NCBI GenBank assembly: GCA_016490735.1
Contig: JAEMWC010001639.1
Coordinates: 7,501 to 71,500, forward strand
From: Pachyseris speciosa
Lineage: Eukaryota > Cnidaria > Anthozoa > Scleractinia > Pachyseridae
Direction: 5' to 3'
DNA length: 64,000 nucleotides
Positions 1-11,439 of the stretch are shown here, in pieces. Positions within the stretch are counted from its first letter, which is position 1. Each line of letters starts with the position of its first letter. The position numbers and the translations under genes were made by a program. Below the pieces are notes generated by a model. It was not told the DNA's origin. It made no database searches and saw only the letters and a list, made by a program, of their open reading frames with translations.

Positions 1-364
1 GGTCATCGTTGTTATTTGTAACTGAAGAATTGTTCGCAATTGAATCATTTATCGACGAGATCGAAGAGTCAAAGAATGAGCCCGAGAAAGGTGGTAAACT
101 ACAGGTCAGGCAGAACCATGTATCGAAGGAGTTGTAGATCTTATTGAGAACATCCTTTGATAGACCTGAGCATTTCGCATGGAAGCAAGAAGCACAGTTG
201 CTGCACAAGATGGCCGCCTGGTTTCTTCGTACCGCCATATTACACGTAACACATATTGGTCTCTTCTCCGTCGGACCTGGATTAAATTCGATGTCATGAT
301 AGAGTAAGACATCTGGCAGCCATAAGCATTGGTGACCATGTTTAGTCCATCGTATTTGGGGCAT
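1..364 (-). CDS. LINE ORF, 5' part: 2A-like leader and PHD-type finger (partial, runs off window)
   Basis: An open frame begins at an ATG at 362-364 on the minus strand and stays open to the window edge. A short leader of about 23 residues is followed by DIEFNPGP (272-295), an exact match to the D-x-E-x-N-P-G-P pattern of 2A ribosome-skipping peptides. A cysteine/histidine-rich module follows (ICVTC ... LCSNCASCFHAKC ... WFCLTC), which reads as a PHD-type zinc finger, then a Ser/Asn-rich stretch. PHD fingers and 2A-like peptides at the 5' end are known in animal non-LTR retrotransposons, so I read this as the 5' end of a LINE whose body lies outside the window. The larger open frame at 106-537 on the same strand is a different frame and has no recognisable content. 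Confidence 0.6.
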   Translation of the reverse strand, partial: MPQIRWTKHGHQCLWLPDVLLYHDIEFNPGPTEKRPICVTCNMAVRRNQAAILCSNCASCFHAKCSGLSKDVLNKIYNSFDTWFCLTCSLPPFSGSFFDSSISSINDSIANNSSVTNNNDD

Positions 365-639
365 ATGTACGCGAGGAAATTGTCGAGTAACGCTCGTAAG
401 GTTTGAACCACGTAAGGATATCTTCGCACCAGCAGGGCACTCAGGTCGATACACATCCTGTGGCCGGGGCCTCGAAGCAATACCAGTACCATAACCCTTG
501 AAGTATCTGCCTTTAACGATTTTAGGAGTTGTAGCAATTAATAACAGATACAAAATGAAAAAAAGTAGTGTGGATGCCGAGCCCTGTAAGTCCACGTGCG
601 CCCGCCATTGCGTCCGCCATATTGCTTGCGAGATCCACA

Positions 640-1574
640 AAGTGAACATTGGAGGTTGTAAGTGGACTCTTAGAAATCAACTCCTTATAAATCCTAACAA
701 AACTAATCTCATTGTCTTTGGCAATAGAGCGATGGTGAATAAGGCAGAGGACTTCCGACTAACCTTACTGGGAAAGGAAATCACACCGGCTGATTCTGCT
801 AAGGATCTAGGAGTTCTTCTCGACTCCAGCCTGACATATAATGAGCATGTCGCTTCGACAGTGTCTAGCTGCATGGCGCGCTTGGGAAAGATCAATCGAG
901 TTAAACACGCTTTCGATGTGAATACCTTAACCATCATAATCAATCCTTTAGTCTTCAGCAAATTATACTACTGTTGTAATGTGTGGAGCAACATCTCTGA
1001 CCACAATCTTAACAGGATTCAAGCTGTGCAGAATTTTGCAGCCTGTATTGTTAGCAACTCAAGGAAATATGATCATATTTCTCCCATCCTTAAAGACTTG
1101 AAGTGGCTACCAGTACGACAGCAGCTATACTATCGTCATGCAATAATGGCCTTTAAATGTATGACTGAGTGTGCACCTGACTCCTTATTTTGTAGATATA
1201 TCCAAAGATAGAACTGGCATCACTAAGGAACAACGAGGAACTCCCAGATGTTACATATCCCCTTTATAGAACTGCCACAGGACAAAGAACCTTTTATTTC
1301 AGAACCGTCAAACTCTGAAACTCATTATACAATGCCTATAAGTTATAACCCACACTAAAAGACTTCAAACGCTGTCTAAAGAAAGATTTACTTTTAATAT
1401 TAGAGTCTTAACTGCACACTTTAAGCTAGATTAATTTATTGTTATTTTGACTTGTTTTTTATCACTTGTACATAGTTTCTGTTTGTGTTAGACTTTTTAA
1501 TTTAATATTACCTTTATTCTGATAAACCCTTTTGGGACGAATAAAGTATGTATGTATGTATGTATGTATGTATT
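640..1574 (+). pseudogene. LINE reverse transcriptase C-terminal fragment with (ATGT)n tail
   Basis: The open part reads as the thumb/C-terminal region of a non-LTR reverse transcriptase (NPNKTNLIVFGN, KDLGVLLDSSLTYNEHV, LKWLPVRQQLYYRHAIMAFK). The frame breaks at the stop near 1,210, but similarity goes on in other frames to about 1,400. The copy ends with an AATAAA-like stretch and a (GTAT)n tail at about 1,546-1,573, the 3' tail type seen in the other LINE copies here (3.9, 13.9 and 36.5 kb). It is 5' truncated and degenerate. The endonuclease and the catalytic palm are missing. It lies opposite the LINE fragment at 1-364. Confidence 0.75.
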
Positions 1575-1770
1575 GAATAAATTTCGTTAAATAACGTTAT
1601 CAACCACGAGATGGAAAATATCAAATTCAAAAATTAGAATTTTTTTTGCAATTTGGTAATTATATGCATCTTGAGGGGACACACAAACATAAAATACATT
1701 ATGTTAATAATTTTGAAACAACCACATGCAAACATACACTCACGGCCTGCCCCCTGAGAAAATGGTCTAA

Positions 1771-2619
1771 ATGCTCGTGCTACCTTACGTGCTGGCTTTG
1801 AGGGTAAGCAACAATAAATACTACGAATTCTGGCCAACTGACACCGCCAGGAAAATATACACGCTTGGCCTATTTGTATTCCAATACGCCCTGCCGCTTA
1901 CAATAATCGCGCTAGCCTATACCAGGGTGGTGCTTAAGCTTCGCACACAGGCTGCACGAATGACGAAGAATTTGGAAATAATGATGATTCCGCCAGCGCC
2001 AACTCATGTACAAGAAAATTGGATTCACAAGGAACACTTGGCATCGGAAAACTGTGATAATGCTTTTACAATCGCTCCTCTCCAAGAGAGGAAGTTATCG
2101 CTAAATGGAAGCAAAATGACACACAAAATGAATCCCCCAAATCCAGAAAACAATATATTTCTGAGTGCAAACAGAATAGAGAGTCATTATTCAGAACGTA
2201 ATTATCTTGCAACGCAAATGGTTGATAAGCAATTTTTGGCTTTCCCTCTTCCTCCAAGAAAGTTACCTTCACTTGGGAATAAACGGAAAAGGCGTTATCT
2301 CGATTTTCACAGTAGTAAAAAGAAAAAAGAAGCGAGACGATTAGAACACAACACTAAGATCGTTAAAATGCTTCTATCAGTAGTTCTTTTATCCGCGATT
2401 TGCTTGTTGCCAAACCAGGCCGTTTGGCTATGGTACGAGTTTGGTGCTGGCCAAACTTGGCCTCATATCAAGAAGCTGCTGGTATTTGGAAGTCTCATGG
2501 TTTATATCAACAGTTCAGTAAATCCTTTACTCTATGCTGGAATGAATACAGAATTTAGAAAAGGGTTTGCACTCATTCTACGATGTCAGTGGAAGGAAAG
2601 CCATCCGGAACTTGTCTAG
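1771..2619 (+). pseudogene. rhodopsin-type (class A) GPCR, 3' part from end of TM4 to C-terminus
   Basis: The 282-residue frame contains the end of TM4/extracellular loop 2 (VLPYVLALRV), TM5 (residues ~31-52), a very long third intracellular loop of roughly 130 residues rich in Lys/Arg, TM6 (~187-212, with a LLPNQ motif at its end) and TM7 with NPLLY, the NPxxY motif, then a short tail. TM1-TM3 and the DRY region are absent. An in-frame TAA sits immediately before the first ATG, and LINE sequence occupies the upstream kilobase. Either this is the last exon of a multi-exon receptor (a possible acceptor AG lies at 1,801-1,802) or a 5'-truncated copy. The receptor type and ligand cannot be told. 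Confidence 0.65.
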
Positions 2620-2784
2620 CTAAACAAACATGCTGTGATCGTATGTGATCACCATTTAATAGTCAAATTACTAATTAAAAAAACTATAACAACGCATCGC
2701 CTTTTCATATAGATACTGCCTAGTAGGAATTTTTTTCTGCTCGCGACAAGTTGACAAATAGCATCTTTTGTTTGACATTTAGCT

Positions 2785-3897
2785 TTGTTTGACATATTTA
2801 AGTAGCCGAACCCAAAGATGTAATGTCAACGGCAAACTATCAACTGCTCGCGATCTCAAGTGCGGCGTTCCACAGGGCAGTATATTGGGTCCTTTGCTTT
2901 TCCTAATTTATATTAATGATCTCCCCAACTGCCTGCCGGGCGCTGCGCCAAGGATGTTTGCTGATGACACAAACATTACACTATCGGCTAAAACGTTAAC
3001 GGATCTCAAACAAGCCTTAACCCCTGAACTAAGTAACCTAAGCTGCTGGCTTAAAGCCAACAAGCTTAGTTTAAACGTTGCCAAAACAGAGTTAATGTTA
3101 GTTGGTTCAAGGCAGAGATTATCTGTCCAAAATGAAGACTTCGAAATAAGAATTGACGATCAAATCATCAAGAGGGTTGGACATACCAAATCCCTGGGTG
3201 TTACCATCGATGCTCATCTTACTTGGCGCAAACACGTTGAAGAAATAAGCAAGAAAGTATCCTCAGCTATAGGTGCCCTCAAACGGGTGCGACCCTTTAT
3301 TCCGAAGGAAACTGCCATTCAAATTTATAACGCGCTAATTTTGCCAAACTTTGATTACTGCAGCCCGTTTTGGGACTGTCTTAGTGGCTACTTGAGTGAT
3401 AAGCTCCAAAAATTGCAGAATCGAGCAGCTAGAATAATTACAAAATTGCCCTTTGATACGAACTCGGACCACCTCCTATCCACCCTTAACTGGGAGAGGC
3501 TATCAATAAGACGAAAGAAACAGAAAGCCTTAATGATGTATAAAACAATGAATGGTCTTACCCCGGAATATCTCCAACGTCTTTTTGCTCAGAGCTACTC
3601 TAATTACAACCTGAGAAACTCTGAGGGAAAACTGGCATTGCCGAAACCAAGAACCAATTATTTAAAACGTAGCTTCTCCTATAGCGGGGCCAAGTTATGG
3701 AATAACTTGCCCGATAGTTTAAAAAATGTCGGATCTGTTGATCAATTTAAGCGAAATCTGAAGAAGGTATCCAACATATCGGATTCCCACACGGCAATCA
3801 TGTAAAGCAGTTAGTTGTAAATAGTCTTAGTTTTTAACTTGTAATACTTAACTGATGATTTTCCGTGTTTAAATAAAGTCTTACATACATACATACA
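2785..3897 (+). mobile_element. 5'-truncated LINE (CR1/jockey-like group), RT palm to 3' end
   Basis: A 338-residue open frame begins inside the reverse transcriptase: CGVPQGSILGPLLFL (finger/palm), FADDTNI (the catalytic xxDD box), then the thumb and the conserved C-terminal region (LQNRAARIIT, NYLKRSFSYSGAKLWNNLP) ending SHTAIM. The 3' UTR has AATAAAG followed by a (TACA)n tail at about 3,882-3,897. The 5' truncation at about 2,785 and the tail are typical of target-primed reverse transcription. It belongs to the same family as the copies at 35.6-36.6 kb and 13.3-13.9 kb. It is less decayed than the copy at 0.6-1.6 kb. Confidence 0.85.
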
Positions 3898-4035
3898 TTC
3901 TGAGGTAAAAACTGTTGCAGTGCACGTTGACAAATGTAGAATGTCTTTCAAATTGTCTAACTGAAATTTACTCAAATGATATGGAATGAAAGACAACATG
4001 TAGCTACAGTGATAAATGTTTAAGGGCCCATAAAA
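3898..4035. other. short intergenic stretch
   Basis: No gene or repeat structure is recognised between the LINE tail and the fold-back element. Confidence 0.4.
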
Positions 4036-4231
4036 ACGCTGCCAACATCGTTGGCCAACAACATCCAACATTGTTGGGTCTAACACGCTGGGTTCGTTTG
4101 AACACCGTGTCGGGTGCTATCAGGAGGTGTTAGCATTCAAACCAACAAATGCAACAGCCAACAATGCAACACGGTGGTCAAACGCAGAACCGAAAATATT
4201 GGATGTTTTTGGCGAACGATGTTGCCAGCGT
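4036..4231. mobile_element. small fold-back (MITE-like) inverted repeat
   Basis: The outer ends (4,036-4,052 and 4,215-4,231) are imperfect reverse complements built on ACGCTG(G)CAACATCGTT. Inner parts also pair: ACATCCAACATTG near 4,059 with AATATTGGATGTTT near 4,197. The 196-bp unit would fold into one long imperfect hairpin with no coding capacity, as expected for a miniature DNA transposon. No clear target duplication was recognised. Confidence 0.55.
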
Positions 4232-4539
4232 CTGCACGAGCCTTTAGAGGTAGCACAGAGTGGAGAGGAACGAAAAGGGGCTACATAGATTCGCGCGAAA
4301 AAAAATCAACAAAATAAACGGCAGCAAGTTGCCCCTGTTAGTAGTCTAAACGTAAAGAATATTGAAAGTCAGGAATACCAGTAAGAGGCCGGTAAAGGCA
4401 TCTGTTGTTTTATTGTGTTCTGCGCTTAGTTTGAGTAAAGGAAGCTGTTATGACGTCATAGGTAGTCATGCGACTTGCCATGTACTCTTGCACGATGTAG
4501 TTGTTGAAACACCATTAAACGTAGTTTAGATTTTTTCTT

Positions 4540-7500
4540 AGTTTCACAGGAGTTAATTCGGTTAGCAAAGAAATGCGACATCGTCCATGCACCCGAATCT
4601 GATCACTCCGCTGTGTCACTTGTTCTCCATTCTAATCACTTAAACCAAAAAAGAGGACCTGGCTTCTGGAAATTTAATACAGCCTTACTTAAAGATGAAG
4701 CATACGTATCAGCACTCACTTTCCAATCTTTAAGGAGAAATACAACGAGACGCTTGATTTAGGTTTAAAATGGGACCTTATAAAAATGGAGATAAGAGGT
4801 TTCACGATCAAGTACTCTAAACGAAAAGCGAATAAACATCGTGATGAAGAAAAATTACTGCACAAAAAAGTAGACCTTCAAGCCAGAGCGGAAAATAACT
4901 CGCACAACAGAAGCATCATACTCGAACTTTAATGTGCTAGATCACGTCTCAAAAAAATCATATTGACGAAAACCAAAGGTGCAATTCTAAGAAGCAAAGT
5001 GAGATGGCATGAAGAAGGAGAACGCAACACAAAGTATTTCTACAGCTTAGAAAAACGCCATCATGATATTAAAACAGTCTCCAAACTTAAAGTTGGCGAA
5101 AATTGTTATATAGAAGATCAATTTGAAATCTTAGAAGAAAAAAAAAGTTTTATGAGTCGTTATACCGCTCCATCAATCATATCAATCCCAAAAATTTCCA
5201 AAAAACGTAACCGCACTAAGCGAAGAAGAGAAGAAATCTTGTGAAGGATTGATAAACGTAAAAGAATGCACTAATGTGCTCAAGGACTTCGACAATAACA
5301 AAACCCCGGGCACTGATGGCTTGTCAGCTGAATTCTGCCGATTCTTTTGGCCAGACATCTGTTATGATCTGCTAGCCAGCTACAATTTTGCTTCTCAGCA
5401 CGGTATGCTTTCTATAAGCCAAAGACGAGGAATAATCTCGTTTATCCCAAAAAAAATCCAAGGATAAAACTATTCTGTAAAATTTAAGGCCCATCTCACT
5501 TCTGAACGTTGATTACAAGATTCTCACCAAAGGTACGGCCAAGAGAATTGAAAAAGTCTTGCCAACGTTAATAAACCACGATCAAACTGGTTACGTAAAG
5601 GCCGCTACATTGGTGAAAATGTAAGGCTAATCTACGACTTAATACATTATACAGATAAGCTAAATCAAAAAGGTATTACCATTTTCTTGGACTTCAAAAA
5701 AGCGTTCGATTCCATTGAATGGAACTATCTCTTAGAAACGCTTCAGCTCTTCAACCTCGGCCATGACATTCAAAATTGGATAAAAATTTTCTATAGTAAT
5801 GTTACTAGCTGTGTTCTGAATAACGGTCACTCCCATGCTTCAACCTTTTCCTCCCTACAGCGGGGAGTCAGTCAAAGTTGTCCGTTGTCCGGCGTCCTCT
5901 TCGTTCTCGGCATAGAACTCCTCTCTAGATCCAGGTATCCAGGTCAACAAACATGAGCTCAAAATAAGTCAATACGCCGACGACACAACAGTATTTGTTC
6001 GTGTCCTTGACTCCGTTTCGAGTCTATTAAGGGTGTTAATGATTTCAAAGAGCATTCTGGCTTAGAAATAAACACCACTAAAACCGAAGCCATGTGGTTA
6101 GGCGAACGGAAAGACAGAACAGATGAACCTTTTGGTTTTAAGTGGCCAAAAGAACCTATCAACAGCCTTGGTATCTTCTTTTCTTGCAACCAAGAAAGTG
6201 CTAACAGACTGAACTTTGGTGAAAAAATACTTAACCTGGAGAAAACGCTAAACACTTGGCAACGGAGAAATTTAACATAGAAAGATTAACATAGTTGAAA
6301 CACTTGGGTTATCTACATTAATTTACTTAGCCTTTGTTCTCCCTGTTCCAGATCACTACATCCAAGAAATAAATAAGTTAATTTTCAACTTTATTTGGGG
6401 AGGGAAACCCCCTAAAATCAAAAGAAACACCATAACTGGAGAAAGGAAAGATGTCGGATTGAAAATGTGTGATTTTAAAATCATGGAAAAAGTGCTCAAA
6501 ATAACTTGGGTCAATAGAATTCAAGACGAGTCACAAGCCTCCTGCAAAATAATTCCTAACCAGCTCTTGCACAAATATGGTAGCCTTGCCTTCCTAACAA
6601 AATGCAACTTTGCAGCAAGTTTACTAAACCTTGATGATAAGCTTCCCACATTTTATAAAAAAATGTTGGATTACTGGTGCGCGTTGAAAATTTCAACGGG
6701 CATCGATTCCAAAACAAATCCTAAAAACGAAATGGTGTGGAATAACAAGAACATTCTTGTAGGAAAAAATAGTGCTTTTTACAAAAGTTGGTATGACGCC
6801 GGCATTACCAGGATAAGCGACATATTAAATCATAATCAGGATTTTTTGAACTGGCACGAACTTGCATACTATGGCCTGGTTAATGCAATGCCAAAAAACT
6901 GGAAAGCTAATCTTAAAAACCCTATTCCGAACGTCACAAACGATACCACTGTCAACACCTTAAGACCCAGTTGTATTTACTCCTCTCTTTTAAACACCAT
7001 CTTCGTTCCTCCCACTGCCGAAACCAAAATTCTACGCCACGGATTTCCAGGAAAAACCATCCAGAATGTTTACCTCATGCCTTTTGCAGTCACAACCGAA
7101 GTAAAAATAATAATATTTCAATATAAAGTGATTCATAACGTGCTTCCAACTCGCGCTACTCTTTGTCGAGACCGCATTTCAGAAAGCCCCATATGCAACC
7201 TATGCAGCGCTGAGGAACAAACGCTGCATCACCTGCTAATAAACTGTACACTAACAGTGGAATTCTGGATTCTGTTTCAAGAATGGTGGTACCAAAAGAC
7301 AAATGAAACAATAACGTTATCCACAAGTCATATACTCTACGACTGGCATGATAGGACAAAGCATTGGCAAGTCCTTAATTATTGTTTACTGATAGCCAAA
7401 TATTGCATTTTTCGCACAAGCCTTTGCGGAGATGTTTTAGACTTTAAAAACTTTCTTTTGTTCATTCCCGGAAAACTCGAAATTCTAAAAGAGATCGCGA

Positions 7501-7680
7501 CTGCTAAAAAAGCACTTCCGAAATTTTATCGCGTGTAGGCTTTTCTACTTTAATCTGTTAAGTATAGTAATGTAGAGTAATGTAAGTAGACGGTAATGTA
7601 ATATAAAATTACTACTGTATGAATTTTTTGTCTTCTAATAAATGTAATAAAAAAAATTAAAATTAAAATTAAAAAAAAAA
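4540..7680 (+). mobile_element. degenerate L1/Tx1-like LINE, ORF2 with poly-A tail
   Basis: The region reads as one ORF2 in several broken frames. In order: the end of an APE endonuclease (APESDHSAVSLVLHSN near 4,600); a linker (4,963-5,244); RT finger (NNKTPGTDGLSAEFCRFFW, 5,249-5,467); palm (FLDFKKAFDSIEWNYLL, 5,687-5,956); the catalytic QYADDTTVF box near 5,970; thumb (6,092-6,280); and a 359-residue C-terminal frame (6,459-7,538) ending in a CNLC...HHLLINC zinc knuckle of the zf-RVT kind. An A-rich tail lies at about 7,650-7,683. At least five frame breaks show it is dead. The A-rich tail and zf-RVT domain point to the L1/Tx1 group, unlike the (ATGT)n LINEs in this window. Confidence 0.8.
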
Positions 7681-7769
7681 AAACGTAGTTGTTGTTCTCA
7701 AGTTGTTGAAGAGTTTTACAACACTGACTAAACCGACGGAGTTAGCGTTTAAACGATTGCGAAAATTAT

Positions 7770-9775
7770 GGGGCGAAATTTGACACCAAAGCCGATTGTA
7801 ATCGCTGAAAGGTACAAGTTCCATAAATACCACCAGGAAGAAGGTCAGTCAATCTGTGAATTTTTAGCTAAGTTGCAAAATGAGAATGAATATATGAAGA
7901 GAGTTGGCTGAAACATGTGAATTCGGAGGATACAGAGACGAAGCTTTCAGAGAGACCAGTGTGTGGTATAACTTCAAAACCTGGCAATCCGCAGAAAACT
8001 GTTAGGTGAAGTAGATCTAACCTTGAAGAAGGCTGCAGATATTGTAGTAGGAACAGAGTTGACTGAGAAGGAAATTACTCAGATTTCTGGTGATAAACAA
8101 GTGCATAAAAATGAGATTCAGGAGTGTTTTAGATGTGGTAAACACAAGATAAGGTGACTAAATTCTGGTACCTCTTAAGATCAATGCTGTGTCTTGTAAA
8201 TTTTTTAAATGGAAATTGACACAGGAGCAACTGTTACTGTGATCCCAGAAGAAATGTGGATGGAAAGAGTTAGGATCATTGCCCTTGCAGGAGTCTAGTG
8301 TGACACTGCAAAGTTATTCTGGTCATGCTATACTCGTAGCTGGTGAAACCACTGTTCATGTCCAGTATCGGCTGTCGAAACTTACGTTGGACTAGCGCCA
8401 AATTATTAACATCCAACAAGCCAATCCGCCCAACAGTACTCAAAGTTGTTTGGTTGTAAATTTGGCACCATTAAAGGATTTGAATATGTGAGTGATTATC
8501 TCAGTTATGAATACTACTTAAGCAGTAGTGAAACGGAAAAGCCTGAAAACATTCAGGGTGTACGGAAATCGAACCCACGACCTCTGCGGTAGTAGTGCAG
8601 TGATCTACCAACTGAGCAAACAAGCCAGCTGGGAGCTGGTCATTTTGTTGGTTCGTAATACTGAAACCCATGAGTGATGAATAAATGACTATGAAGCTAT
8701 GAAATTTATATATTTACGGCTGAATTGAAAGTGAAATATAATTCACAACACCGCAGTACTTTAAATGTCTGGAGAAGGAAGGAGTGTTAAAGAAAGTGGA
8801 AAGTTCCGATTCGGCCACTCCCACTGCGCTTGTTTTTAAGCCTTATATATGGAACAGCTAGAATTTGTGGTGATTTCAAAGTAACCCTAAATTAGTATTT
8901 CGATGTAGCTGAGTACCCGATGCATCCTTCAGAAGGACTGTTCAGGAGGTTAAATGCAAAGGTAAATGTCTTTATTATTGTGAAGCAAAAATTCATGCCA
9001 AACCACCAAAAGTACATTTCGCAAAGAAACATTAAAAGATTAAAGGTCAATATAATTAAGATTAAATACAATATTAATATTAAATCACTACTTTATATTT
9101 CAAATGGAGCCTATTGATAAAACTATTCTTAAAACTCTGGGTATTTACCCTTGGCAGGTGGCTGCATGGAACTCTAAGACGCAGAAATTTCTTTACTTTT
9201 AGGAAGGAAGGGATACAAAGGGTAGCCGGGCATACTGGAGATCTTATTGAATAGCGCACGATCTGCCTTTTCTAAGACATCATAGATATTAATTACATAT
9301 GGTATTTATTTCCGCTCATAGCAGCACTGTAGAAAATTCTGGACTGTTGTTAATTCAGGTGTTGAGGACGTGTATATAGGAAGACCGCATGTTACTTTTG
9401 ATCTAATTTAAACGTAATCTATATCTGGTTGTTGGTATCGCTCCTTACGTAAACACCCAGTATCACATAAAGGTACTTATAGGTTTCCTGCAACTTAACT
9501 TTGATATGCTCATTGAATCTATGATTACTTTATAAAATAACCCCTAACACCTTTAAAGAGGATACTTGCGTGATGTTGACCAGATTTCCTTTCGGGATAG
9601 CTGCTGCACCTGCAATTTTCCATCAAATCATTGACAAAATGTTTGGTGGCCTGGGTTAAACAGGCGGGATTCTTGAAGATTTGATCGTCACTGGTGAAAA
9701 TGATGAGCGGCATGTACGGAACTTACACAAGACATTTAAGAAGTTTAAAGACTCTGGAGGAGAGAGTGAGGAGCG
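7770..9775 (+). mobile_element. decayed Ty3-type LTR retrotransposon (gag, protease, partial RT)
   Basis: Fragments appear in the expected order. Gag-like text (ERYKFHKYHQEEGQSICEFLAKL, then RKLLGEVDLTLKKAADI) lies at 7,810-8,060. A truncated CCHC knuckle (CFRCGKHK) is near 8,130. An aspartic protease motif (IDTGATVTVIPEEMW) lies near 8,220. The RT start (LEKEGVLKKVESSDSATPTALVFK, then CGDFKVTLN) is at 8,770-8,900 and the RT palm (TRLPFGIAAAPAIFHQIIDKM) at 9,580-9,650. Many stops and frameshifts are present. A SINE sits between protease and RT (about 8,490-8,645), and about 600 bp of unrelated sequence separates the two RT parts. LTRs were not recognised. Confidence 0.7.
8490..8645 (-). repeat. 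tRNA-derived SINE inside the Ty3 remnant
   Basis: On the minus strand a B-box (GGGTTCGATTTC, complement of 8,565-8,576) lies about 35 bp downstream of an A-box-like stretch (GCTCAGTTGGTAGATCA, complement of about 8,601-8,620). This is the internal RNA polymerase III promoter layout of a tRNA head. The following body has no coding content. It is probably a SINE rather than a tRNA gene because the acceptor and anticodon stems do not close. Confidence 0.6.
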
Positions 9776-11301
9776 GTGACATTTGTCAAACTACACATGA
9801 CAACGTACCGCTTACTTCAGACAACCCCCGGATTAGGCAGCGCCACAACCCTGGCAGTGAGTAACATTGCAATGTCGGCGAATGCTGCCATGTGTGGCTC
9901 AGACGTTATCCCTTCCCCCGAGGCCTACAACTCAATTTTGGTAATTTTTCCTGGGCCATGGAAAGAACACTGTTTGTTCTTAAATGCTCGCTACACAATT
10001 TCTCTTTCTTTTGATTCATCTTTTTGGACTGGGGTGGGGTGGGTAGGGAGCAGATCAACAGGGAAGCTTTGTAGTCGTTCGCTAAAACCGGGAAAAGCAT
10101 AAGTTACAACTTCCCTGCAGCCATGAAGCATACAGAAATTTGGCAGACTCAAACTTTAAAGGGCCAAGCCTTATATGTTGAAATGAATACTGTATTACTG
10201 AATTAATAACCACCTTTCCATGAAAAGCTTCGGGATGTAAGAAAAATAAGATCTCCTCCCAAGATTCAAGATAAAATGATTCTAAATAGATTTAAATGTG
10301 GAAGAAAAGAAGAGAGAACAAAAAACAATCAAAGATTCAAACTTACAACAAGTAAAAACTGTTCGTAAACAATTCTTTAAACTCTCTGTTTTGAAAGAAG
10401 CAGCAGACGAAGGGCTAGTGCTCTCGAAATTAAGTGCATTGAAAACATTTACACCTTGAAAGAAAACAAGCAACTAGGCTGAGTTTTGTTCTGCAGTATA
10501 GAAAACGAATAGGATATGCTTGCCTGGTGTTGTAGCTATGGATCTTGTTATTTTCAAGTCCACGGATAATTTCTCTTTTCCTTCTATCCTTACAAGGTGG
10601 GAGGTCACAAGTAACACTAATTAGGTCACAAAGAGCGGAAGTTTAGTGGCCCTTTTATTTTCTTGGAAACGAACATGAATTAAGACATCTCGTGAAGCAA
10701 GGGACTTCTTTTTTCTCGAGTAAAAAAGAACAAGTAAATTAAGCTGATGTAAGTGAATATGACAGCCAAACCACTTAATTGCAGATAAACACTTTCTAAT
10801 GTTCCTTCATTGTTCAAATGGTATCAGATTTGTCAATTAACCATAACGTTTAAAACAGATGATGAGATGTGAGCGAGAGCTCTGCAAAAAGCTTCACGGA
10901 ATAAGACTACCGAATCCTGACAGAATTTCCAATAATAATTTCCTTTGCATTGATCAAAAGCCATATTTCTGAAAGAAAACAACAGTTTAGTCAACTGAAC
11001 ATGAAAAAAGACAAAACTGAATATGATTTAAATAAGATAGCGTGCATTTAGCTTGAGTGGATAGGTATTAAGAAGCGTGATGGAGCAAACATCTTTATTT
11101 TGTATATACAGGAAGAACTAAGCTGGAATCTATGTAAATCATGTTTAAAAACCTCATTAATAATTCATGAAGGATATACAAAAGAAATTAATTTTTAATG
11201 AGTGCTAATTTTTATATCCGATTTTCTAGGCCAAAATAACTCAAAATCTAAATTATAGAGTAAGAATGGAGAGACGTACAGTAAAGCTTTTTAAGCCGTT
11301 C
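9776..11301. other. about 1.5 kb without a recognised gene
   Basis: Only short open frames occur (108 residues at most) and none has a recognisable motif. The sequence is A/T-rich and looks like old non-coding or repeat DNA. Confidence 0.4.
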
Positions 11302-11392
11302 AATAAATTCACAATTCGTGTTTTATCAAGTCCTAAAACATTCGGCTGCGCCTCGTGTTTTAAACTTGATAAAATACTCCTGCTCATTTATT
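11302..11392. repeat. short fold-back repeat
   Basis: The arms 11,302-11,340 and 11,356-11,392 are imperfect reverse complements (AATAAAT...GTTTTATCAAGT...AAAACA) around a small CG-containing loop. This is probably a small DNA-transposon relic. Confidence 0.45.
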
Positions 11393-11439
11393 AAACATTA
11401 CATTAAAACCTACAATTAGACCACTCTGCAGCTGAAACT

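Noticed and set aside
106..537. 143-residue minus-strand open frame
   Set aside because: The PHD-finger/2A reading in the neighbouring frame (1-364) makes sense; this frame is its shadow.
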